From Spirochaetaceae bacterium (GTDB lineage: Bacteria > Spirochaetota > Spirochaetia > B11-G9): a stretch of DNA of 7,741 bases. Positions 1-6,290 of this stretch are shown in pieces. The notes beneath the pieces are model-generated. The model was not told where the DNA came from. It saw only the letters and a list, made by a program, of their open reading frames with translations, and searched no databases. The stretch covers positions 1-7,741 of the forward strand of contig JAUVLL010000148.1 in NCBI GenBank assembly GCA_030600745.1, in the 5' to 3' direction. The first letter of the stretch is position 1. Each line of letters begins with the position of its first letter. Made by a program: the position numbers and the translations under genes.

Positions 1-431
1 TTCCCAATTAAATCTATATGCTCCCAGCCCCTGTCTTTTTTTACAATACGACGTCCGGGAACAGGGACAATTATACTATCAGAGTATTGTTCAATCAGAA
101 CATCGGAAAGTTTTTTTGCGAAATAAAAGGATAAATTTTTCCGGTCATTGAATTTATACTGATATATTACCTCTTTAATGTATCCGGAATATTTGAATAA
201 AGATCTATTTGACAAATAATTAGATTCACTATCCCTGCATCTTAGACAGTTATTTTTTTCAGATATCAGTGAAATCCCGCAACAAGAGCATATATTCCCC
301 TTTACAGGCTTTAATAAATCTTCACAGGAAGAACAGATCGGATAATAATTTGCTGTCTCTCTAATAATTTTTCCACAAAGAATACATTGCTCAGGCAATA
401 ACAGGTTTAAAAAATATTTTTTTATCTCCAT
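1..431 (-). CDS. comF: ComF family protein, N-terminal part (runs off the left edge)
   Basis: This open frame starts at ATG 431-429 and stays open to the window edge, giving 143 complete codons. Four CXXC pairs are visible (C16/C19, C33/C36, C48/C51, C62/C65), the double zinc-binding N-terminus of ComF proteins. They are followed by a segment like the family's Y-x-G-x-(I/L)-K-E-(V/L)-I-x-x-x-K-(Y/F) stretch (about residues 81-93) and by VPVP at 122-125 with R-G at 134-135, matching the VPVP...RGFNQ block. The phosphoribosyltransferase PRPP loop would lie beyond the edge, so it cannot be checked. ComF proteins are linked to DNA uptake in competent bacteria; elsewhere their role is unclear. The start is 20 nt after the mutS stop. 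No in-frame alternative start lies between them and the ribosome binding site is poor (AGG only 1 nt from ATG), so translation may depend on upstream ribosomes. An A7 run and a T6 run lie in the first eight codons. Confidence 0.88.
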   Translation of the reverse strand, partial: MEIKKYFLNLLLPEQCILCGKIIRETANYYPICSSCEDLLKPVKGNICSCCGISLISEKNNCLRCRDSESNYLSNRSLFKYSGYIKEVIYQYKFNDRKNLSFYFAKKLSDVLIEQYSDSIIVPVPGRRIVKKDRGWEHIDLIG

Positions 432-451
432 ACCTATATATACACATGATA

Positions 452-3037
452 TTACTCTGCTGCTTCAATCTCACTGCGAAGATCGAAAAGAAACTTAAGA
501 GCTTCAATAGGTGTCATACTGTTAAGATCGGCCGATTTTATAGAGCTTTCTACAATATCCTTTCTACTGAACAGGGAGGGCTGTACATCTTTATTTTTTA
601 TATTTCCAGGTTCAAACTCTGTTTTCTTAACTGTATTTATACCTGCGAGAATTGATGAGGCTCTTAACAGCACCGATTGGGGAATACCTGCCAGTTTAGC
701 TACATGAAGTCCATAGGAATCGCCTGCAGCACCTTCTATTACCTTTTTCAGAAAAATAATGTCACCCTCTTTTTCCAATACATCAAGATGGAGATTGATA
801 AGGTTTTTATTCCTGATTTTAGTAAGCTCATGGTAATGAGTCGCAAAAAGAGTTTTTATGTTCCTGTTTAACAGATATTCAGAGATAGCCCAGGCTATAG
901 ATAATCCGTCGTTCGTACTGGTACCTCTACCAACTTCATCCATAATAACCAAAGATCTTTTAGTTGCATTTCTCAGGATAAAAGCAGTTTCATTCATTTC
1001 AACTAAAAAGGTTGACTCACCTCTTGCCAGATTGTCAGAAGCACCTACTCTACAGAAAATTCTATCTGTAATTCCAATTTTTGCATACCCGGCGGGTACA
1101 AATGATCCTGCCTGTGCCATTAATACGATAAGTGCAACCTGTCGCAGGTAAGTTGACTTGCCTGCCATATTGGGACCTGTAATGAGGGCAAAGGTGTTTG
1201 TATCGTTTTTCAATTCAATTGAATTTGGGATAAACTCACCTGGACCGAGATTTTGTTCGACAACAGGATGTCTTCCCTGATTTATTTTAAGTCCTGGATT
1301 GTCATTCAGTTCAGGTTTGATATATCCATATTCTGTGGCTGCCTGTGCAAAAGACTGAAGACAATCCATATCTGATATATATGAAGAAACAGCCAGGAAT
1401 GTTTTTATTTCTGCCTTAACTTCATCTCTAATTTTAATAAAAAGCTCTTTTTCAAGTACTACTATCTTTTCTGCAGCACTATTTAAATCAGATTCCAGTT
1501 TTCCAAGTTTTTCAGTAGTATATCTTTCATTATTTACCAACGACTGCCGACGGATAAAATATTCCGGAACAAGTTTTTTATTTGCGGTTGTAACTTCGAG
1601 AAAATGACCAATAATCTTATTATACTTTATTTTAAGATTTGAAATACCTGAAATTTCCTTTTCAGATTCAAGATACTTCCTAAGATACTGCTGACTGTTA
1701 TGTTTCATTTCTTTAAGTTTATCCAATTCCTTGTTATAACCGCTTTTAATCATTCTCCCTTCAGTTAAAAGTAAAGAGGGTTCCTCACGAATTGAATTTA
1801 TAATCAGCTCTCTGACGGATTCAATTTTTATTGTTATTTGAGAATCAAGATACCATTTATCTGAAATATTTTTTAATTCCGTCAGCAAATTTGAAATAAC
1901 AAGTACACTGTCAAGGCTCCTCTCCAGGGCAGCCAGATCTTTTGCATTTGCTTTATCCATTGCAATTTTAGATGATAACCTTTCTATATCCAATACCGAT
2001 TTCAATTGATTTCTAACAGTATTTAAAAGAATCTGATCATGATAAAGAAAATCGATTACTGAATGTCTTATAGTTATATTCCGGATATTCCTTAAAGGTC
2101 TAAGTAGCCATTTTTTAAGTTTTCTTGAACCCATTGTAGTTTTTGTTTTATCAAGAATGCTTATTAGTGTGAAGCTTTCAGTATTATCCTGTAAATTACG
2201 TATTATTTCAAGATTTTTCTGAGTTGCCTCATCCATTCCCATATAATCCATATCAGAATAGATGTTTATAGATTGTATGTGTGCCAGAAGACTTTTAGAT
2301 GTACTGTCTATATACTCAAGAAGTACGGCAGCTGCAAGAATTTCCGGGCTTTTATTATGCAAACCGAAAGCTTTTAAATTTGCTGTACCAAATTGTTTAA
2401 TCAATCTTAGAAAGGAACTTTCCAAATCATATTTCCAATCCGGATATCTGTTTATTAATAATCCTGGTTTCTCAGCAAGAAGACGTCTTATAACCGGATC
2501 TTCTTCCAATAACGATTCCTGTATAATAAGTTCCGATGGATTTAAACTAAAAAGTTCCTTCTTTAACTTTCCGTCTCTACCTTCATAATCTATTGCTGTG
2601 GCTCCAAAATCTGCTGTAGATAGATCCAGATAAACAAATGAAATATAATTTCCGGTTTTTCCGATAGATATAATATAGTTATTATGATTTCCCTTAAGAT
2701 AGTTTTCATCAATAACCGTCCCCGGGGTTATTACTTCGACAACTTCTCTGTCAACTATTCCTTTTCCTTTTTGCGGTCTGGAAGTTTGTTCACATATTGC
2801 AATTTTCTTTCCTGCATTTAAAAGTCTGGGAATGTAATTACCAGCCGCATGGTATGGTATTCCACACATAGGAATACCATGTCTTGCAGTAAGGGTAATA
2901 TTCAGCAACCTGGATACTTCATGTGCATCACTATCAAACATTTCGTAAAAATCCCCAAGACGATAAAACAGCACGGCGTCTCTATTTAGGGATTTAATTC
3001 TCCTATACTGAAGCATCATCGGAGTTATATCTGACAT
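452..3037 (-). CDS. mutS: DNA mismatch repair protein MutS
   Basis: The product is a complete 861-residue MutS, the usual length for the family. It binds mismatches and small loops in newly replicated DNA and recruits MutL through an ATP-driven clamp. The N-terminal mismatch-reading motif Phe-x-Glu is F30-Y31-E32 within GDFYEMF. The C-terminal ABC-type ATPase has Walker A GPNMAGKST at 621-629, Walker B ending in D700-E701, followed by GRGTSTNDG at 703-711, and the conserved histidine H734 in FATHYHEL. QPSLF at 819-823 resembles a beta-clamp-binding motif. The last 25 residues (TPIEAL...) match the helix-loop-helix tail used for oligomer formation. All expected catalytic residues are present. 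ATG 3037-3035 is preferred because it gives the normal family N-terminus (TPMMxQY). It lies 5 nt after the ompH stop, with only a weak AGG about 12 nt upstream and a hairpin over the start, suggesting coupling to ompH translation. Confidence 0.98.
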   Translation of the reverse strand: MSDITPMMLQYRRIKSLNRDAVLFYRLGDFYEMFDSDAHEVSRLLNITLTARHGIPMCGIPYHAAGNYIPRLLNAGKKIAICEQTSRPQKGKGIVDREVVEVITPGTVIDENYLKGNHNNYIISIGKTGNYISFVYLDLSTADFGATAIDYEGRDGKLKKELFSLNPSELIIQESLLEEDPVIRRLLAEKPGLLINRYPDWKYDLESSFLRLIKQFGTANLKAFGLHNKSPEILAAAVLLEYIDSTSKSLLAHIQSINIYSDMDYMGMDEATQKNLEIIRNLQDNTESFTLISILDKTKTTMGSRKLKKWLLRPLRNIRNITIRHSVIDFLYHDQILLNTVRNQLKSVLDIERLSSKIAMDKANAKDLAALERSLDSVLVISNLLTELKNISDKWYLDSQITIKIESVRELIINSIREEPSLLLTEGRMIKSGYNKELDKLKEMKHNSQQYLRKYLESEKEISGISNLKIKYNKIIGHFLEVTTANKKLVPEYFIRRQSLVNNERYTTEKLGKLESDLNSAAEKIVVLEKELFIKIRDEVKAEIKTFLAVSSYISDMDCLQSFAQAATEYGYIKPELNDNPGLKINQGRHPVVEQNLGPGEFIPNSIELKNDTNTFALITGPNMAGKSTYLRQVALIVLMAQAGSFVPAGYAKIGITDRIFCRVGASDNLARGESTFLVEMNETAFILRNATKRSLVIMDEVGRGTSTNDGLSIAWAISEYLLNRNIKTLFATHYHELTKIRNKNLINLHLDVLEKEGDIIFLKKVIEGAAGDSYGLHVAKLAGIPQSVLLRASSILAGINTVKKTEFEPGNIKNKDVQPSLFSRKDIVESSIKSADLNSMTPIEALKFLFDLRSEIEAAE

Positions 3038-3046
3038 TTTTGTCAG
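3031..3046 (-). promoter_or_regulatory. Hairpin enclosing the ompH stop and mutS start
   Basis: A perfect 6-bp inverted repeat with a 4-nt loop (CTGACA-TTTT-TGTCAG on the plus strand). In the minus-strand mRNA the 5' arm contains the ompH UGA (3045-3043). The mutS AUG begins at the last loop base (3037) and its U and G lie in the 3' arm. A ribosome finishing ompH would melt the stem and expose the mutS start, so reinitiation or coupling is the natural inference. The stem is short and AT-containing, so chance is possible. Confidence 0.45.
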
Positions 3047-3576
3047 TTACCTGCAGATGCCCGTAGAATTAATCGTTCAATAACCTTTTCGGTTATATCA
3101 ACTTCGTAATTGTAGTAGAGTATATTTGGATCTTTTTTCCTGAGTATTATTGAAAACCCTTCGTTTTCTGCTATAAATTGGATAGTTTCTATAATCTCCC
3201 TGGAAAAACCTGAAGATGTAAGGAGATTTTCCTTTTTTGATGCTATTCTGTCAGACATTATTTTATGATATTCCTGCAGGTACTGCTGTTTTTTCAAGAT
3301 ATCATCATCCAGTCTTAAGACTAAATTGTCATTATTTCTGTTTTCAGCATCAATTTTCTGTTCCTGGAGTTCCCGGATTTCATTCATTTTTGCATTAGTG
3401 CTTTCATCTACCCTCCTGGTAAGTTCATCTATCTCTCTCCAGGCTGTTGATTCCTTGAAATAATCGGAAACAATCTTTGTCAGATCTACAACTCCTATCA
3501 TTGTAAGTTTTTCTGCAAAGGCAGATGTTGTCAGCAGTATTGTTATAGTTCCAATAATCAATAATTTTCTGTTCAC
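3043..3576 (-). CDS. Skp/OmpH-family periplasmic chaperone
   Basis: A 177-residue protein, the usual size for OmpH/Skp chaperones, which hold unfolded outer-membrane proteins in the periplasm for delivery to BamA. It has a clear Sec signal peptide: basic NRK, a hydrophobic stretch to residue 18, and likely cleavage after AFA (19-21). The mature part opens with the family's strand GVVDLTKIV, continues as a charged, probably coiled-coil helical region (about 40-130) that would form the chaperone arms, and ends with the family block NILYYNYEVDITEKVIERL. The start is GTG 3576-3574, chosen because AAGGAG sits 6 nt upstream and the signal peptide begins there. It follows bamA by 30 nt and precedes mutS by 5 nt. 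The family assignment is firm from sequence and context; the chaperone role is inferred from the family. Confidence 0.93.
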   Translation of the reverse strand: MNRKLLIIGTITILLTTSAFAEKLTMIGVVDLTKIVSDYFKESTAWREIDELTRRVDESTNAKMNEIRELQEQKIDAENRNNDNLVLRLDDDILKKQQYLQEYHKIMSDRIASKKENLLTSSGFSREIIETIQFIAENEGFSIILRKKDPNILYYNYEVDITEKVIERLILRASAGN

Positions 3577-3582
3577 TTAAAA

Positions 3583-3588
3583 CTCCTT
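3583..3588 (-). promoter_or_regulatory. Ribosome binding site of ompH (GTG start)
   Basis: AAGGAG on the minus strand, followed by six bases (TTTTAA) and then GTG. This strong Shine-Dalgarno sequence decides the non-ATG start of the Skp-like gene. Confidence 0.85.
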
Positions 3589-3606
3589 AATTCACATAGA
3601 TCGGTC

Positions 3607-6146
3607 TTAAAAAAGGCCGAACTGAAACGCAATTACAAGCTGTACACCTGAATTGGGATCATCCGGATCTCTAAATATTTCACCCGGCTGCCACTCGAAA
3701 TTACCATCAGGAAATGAAAATCTCTTTGTTAAATATAGTCCTATAGGTAATCCGGGTATAGTAAACCTAATACCGGTTCCAAAGGAAAACATAAAGTCAC
3801 TCAATTCCATAGCCTGGACTTTATTTAAATCCTGCCAAAAACCTGTGCCACTAAAAAATATGTCGCCCCAAAGTACATTTTCTGCTATAGGCATTCTAAG
3901 TTCAACCCAGTTATCCCACATAGCTTCTCCATCCTGTGAGAAATGCCAGCCCCTGGCGATGTTCATTCCGTCTGTATAAAGCATATCCCCGGTAGTAGCA
4001 TTCAAATTCCAATTCCAGACAGAGTCATCAGAATAATACTGTTTAAGAACAGCCGAAAATGAAGTATGTGCGGCAAATACTGTTTTAAAGTTATAACTTT
4101 CACTTACCGGAATATCAATAAGTTTAAGAAAGGCCTCTGCTTTTGACTGGGATTTAATATAATGAGTTTGACCTCCAAGGATTCCTCCTGCGTATGTTGT
4201 AAGCTGGTTTAGTACAAAGCCGCCTGTCGGATTCGTTACAAAATCCCGTTTATCCCATATAAGATTAATCCATAGTTTATTGTTAAAAAGCCAGTTATCA
4301 AGATTGTTTCTTATAGCAGGATTAAACGGACGGTATTCTTCCGGGTCATAGCTGATACTATTCAATGATGAACTTACACCGGTGGCGGTTGTTAATCTTC
4401 CCAGGAAGGTATGAAATGTATAACCGGTATTGGCACCAAGAGAGAATTTCAGATTATCGTATTCCATCAGGTATGCGCTATCTATTGTTTCTCCATTATC
4501 TACAGCAGCCCGCCATTCTTCATAGCTGTTATAGGGGTCCGGTGCCGCTGTATCATCAGAATTATATTCATCTTCTGTGAATCTGTCTGGCATTATATCC
4601 TGCATTATACCAGTGTACAGCTGATGGGTGAACGAGAAATTTGTTCCCGCGGACCAGCGTTTACCCATTAGCCATTTTTCATTAAAACCAAGAATTACAC
4701 TCTGTTTTATTGGGGAAAGCTCGGTTCCAATACTAAGTGTTTCCCCTCGACCTCTAAAGTTATTCTCATTCCATTTTAAAAAACCGGCAACAGGATATTC
4801 TCCGGCAGCACCTGTAAAAGTAACGCCGAATTGAATATCCGTATTCTTTCCTTCCTCAACATTGATTACCAGATCCATAAGCCCTTCCGCACTGCCATAG
4901 GGTGTCTCCGGTGCAACAGTGGAGAAAAGTCCGGTGTTATATAGATTCTGAATTCCTGCAATAACCTTTTGCTTGCTGAAAATATCACCTTCCGACAAAG
5001 GTATTTCTCTGTAAAGAACAAAATCCAGTGTTTTTACATTTCCTTTAATAATAATATTCTCAATGTGAGCCCTGCCTTTCTCTATAATATTTAAAGTATA
5101 TGAGACAGTATGATTTTGTTCATCCCTTGTTTCCTTAAGCTGAATATCATTGTATATGTAACCATCATTGTAATAAAGATCGGATAGTCTGGCAAAATCC
5201 ATATCAAATCTGGTTTTATTTATTAAATCACCTTGTTTATGATGAATTAGCAAAAGAAGTTCATCATCGCTAAAAAGCTGATTTCCGGAAATATTTATTT
5301 CACCAAATGTCCACTGGTTTCCTTCATCAAAATAAAAAGTAAGACTAAGATAATTTCTACCATTTTTTGACTCAACAATTTCCCGTTTTACTTCTACAAC
5401 CTTTACATCAATATATCCACGATCCCTGTAATAAGTTTCAAGTGCAAGTTTATCATTTTCCAATTTATTTTCCTGAAAAACACCTTTACTTAAAAGTGAC
5501 TGTACCTTAATGGAAAGCTGATCCTTGAGGTCAGAATCGGAAAAGGCCTCATTACCTGAGAAAAAAATCTCCTTAATCCTGGTCTGGCTGCCTTCATCCA
5601 CTGTAAAAGTCACTTTAACTGTGGAATCTTCCTGCTCAAGAACATATGTTTCCACTGATACATCGGGGTAGCCTTTAGCGTAATAAAGATCAATAATACT
5701 GTCTTTGTCATATTTCATCTTTGTTGTACTGAAAATATCATCGCGCTTAAGAAGGATTGCATCAAGAATATCACCCTTCCTGATCTTCTTATTCCCTGAA
5801 ATGACCAATTCATCCACCAAAGGACGTTCTTCAACGGTAAAAATAACAATAACAGCATTTTTATCAGAATCTGCCGGTTCTGCTTCTGCGCTGAATTTTT
5901 TAAAAAATCAAGAGCAAATAGTTTACTTTGTAAATCTTTATAGACTCCGGGAGAATACGGGATGCCTATAAATTGTGAAGTAATCCCTTCCAGATCAGAG
6001 AGATCAATATGGTTTAGTCCCTCAAATTTTATTGCTTCAATAGGTTTCCCCATATACCATGGGCCTGTCATTGTCGCTGTGGATTGAGCGGGTAGTAATC
6101 CCAGAATGCTGAAGAAAAGAAGTAACAGCAATAATGTCTTACGCAT
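3607..6146 (-). CDS. bamA: Outer-membrane assembly factor BamA, frame broken by 1 nt
   Basis: BamA is the outer-membrane barrel that folds and inserts other barrel proteins. Two overlapping frames make one protein: residues 1 to about 82 from ATG 6146, and the rest in the frame that is open from 5907 to the stop at 3609-3607. Adding one base in the T6A6 tract (5896-5907) gives a continuous 846 residues, close to treponemal BamA. The N-terminus is a signal peptide (MRKTLLLLLL..., cleavage near 20-21). By eye there are five POTRA repeats at roughly 31-109, 110-188, 190-278, 280-358 and 361-434, then a barrel to the end. ARGW at about 731-734 fits the loop-6 (V/I)RG(F/W) motif, and the last residue is Phe, as in beta-signals. 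AAGGAG 5 nt before ATG supports the start. A TTG at 5820 has no ribosome binding site, so a separate downstream gene is unlikely. The identity is certain; whether the break is real, recoded or a sequencing error is not. Confidence 0.94.
5896..5907 (-). other. Frame-break site in bamA (T6A6 tract)
   Basis: On the minus strand this is TTTTTTAAAAAA followed by TTCAGC. The upstream frame reads GAT TTT TTA AAA AAT TCA and then runs out of frame to a stop at 5715. The frame that matches BamA resumes as TTC AGC GCA at 5895. One extra T or A restores D-F-(L/F)-K-K-F-S-A. Alternatively, the tract contains A-AAA-AAT, a -1 slippery heptamer in the correct phase, which would give L-K-N-F-S-A. The downstream frame is closed by TGA at 5910-5908, so the junction must lie in 5895-5907. 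Confidence 0.9.
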
Positions 6147-6151
6147 AAGAT

Positions 6152-6157
6152 CTCCTT
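6152..6157 (-). promoter_or_regulatory. Ribosome binding site of bamA
   Basis: AAGGAG on the minus strand, five bases (ATCTT) before ATG 6146-6144. It fixes the bamA start and shows that translation is set up for the N-terminal fragment, not for the longer downstream frame. Confidence 0.85.
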
Positions 6158-6160
6158 ATC

Positions 6161-6210
6161 TGACTAATAACGGATTTTAGATACCCGTTTTATCTATTTT
6201 TGACTAATAA
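6161..6210 (-). repeat. Pair of 10-bp direct repeats in the bamA leader
   Basis: TGACTAATAA (plus strand) occurs at 6161-6170 and 6201-6210, exactly 40 bp apart. On the transcribed strand each copy reads TTATTAGTCA and is followed by GATAA, directly in the proximal copy and after AAAATA in the distal one. The proximal copy ends just before the bamA ribosome binding site. They could be paired binding sites or remnants of local duplication; no convincing promoter can be placed between them. Confidence 0.5.
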
Positions 6211-6290
6211 TGAGTCCCCGACACTTCGTGTCTGGGATGCATGGTCGAGCAGCAAACTTGTTTGCGACCAGACCACCCATTTTATCTATT
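6183..6290. repeat. 16-bp direct repeats flanking the hairpin module
   Basis: ACCCGTTTTATCTATT at 6183-6198 and ACCCATTTTATCTATT at 6275-6290 agree at 15 of 16 positions and are 92 bp apart. After each copy the sequence continues into a related stretch (AATAATGAGT at 6206-6215 and AATATGAGT at 6291-6299). The right copy runs into the tamB stop codon (6291-6289), so the repeat includes the gene end. This pattern suggests that the 3' end of tamB was duplicated around the GC-rich segment between the copies. Confidence 0.6.
6211..6280. repeat. GC-rich double-hairpin module (REP/MITE-like)
   Basis: By hand count these 70 bases are 39 G+C (56%), against 17 of 60 (28%) in 6151-6210. They hold two hairpins. 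The first is at 6215-6237: TCCC, mismatch, GACAC, loop TTC, GTGTC, mismatch, GGGA. The second is at 6242-6270: TGGTCG pairs with CGACCA, with a 5-nt bulge AGCAG and an inner CAAAC/GTTTG stem. The palindrome ATGCAT (6237-6242) joins them. No U-run follows on either strand, so neither is a standard intrinsic terminator. The composition and compact symmetry resemble dispersed intergenic repeats, but only one copy is visible here. Confidence 0.55.

Noticed and set aside
409..423. AAAAAA-TA-TTTTTT palindrome in the first codons of comF as a phase-variation site
   Set aside because: The runs are short (6-7 bases) and ordinary for AT-rich coding sequence; the frame is intact and nothing indicates switching.
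858..1151. Plus-strand open frames across the window (for example 858-1151, 2262-2588, 3653-3979, 7082-7363)
   Set aside because: They lie wholly opposite mutS, bamA or tamB, have no ribosome binding sites or recognisable motifs, and mirror the coding strand.
3601..3620. Inverted repeat TCGGTC...GGCCGA over the bamA stop codon, considered as a terminator
   Set aside because: In the transcribed direction the stem is only four good pairs plus one after a mismatch, and no U-run follows. The U-run is in the loop, and the next gene starts 30 nt later with a strong ribosome binding site.
6172..6207. Possible sigma-70 promoter for bamA on the minus strand (TAGTCA, 17 nt, TATCTA)
   Set aside because: Both boxes match the consensus poorly; in DNA this AT-rich such matches arise by chance. 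The nearby TAAAAT is better but has a 21-nt spacing.
6215..6270. The two hairpins as an intrinsic terminator of tamB
   Set aside because: Neither hairpin is followed by a T-run on either strand, and the first contains an internal mismatch, so the standard terminator pattern is missing.
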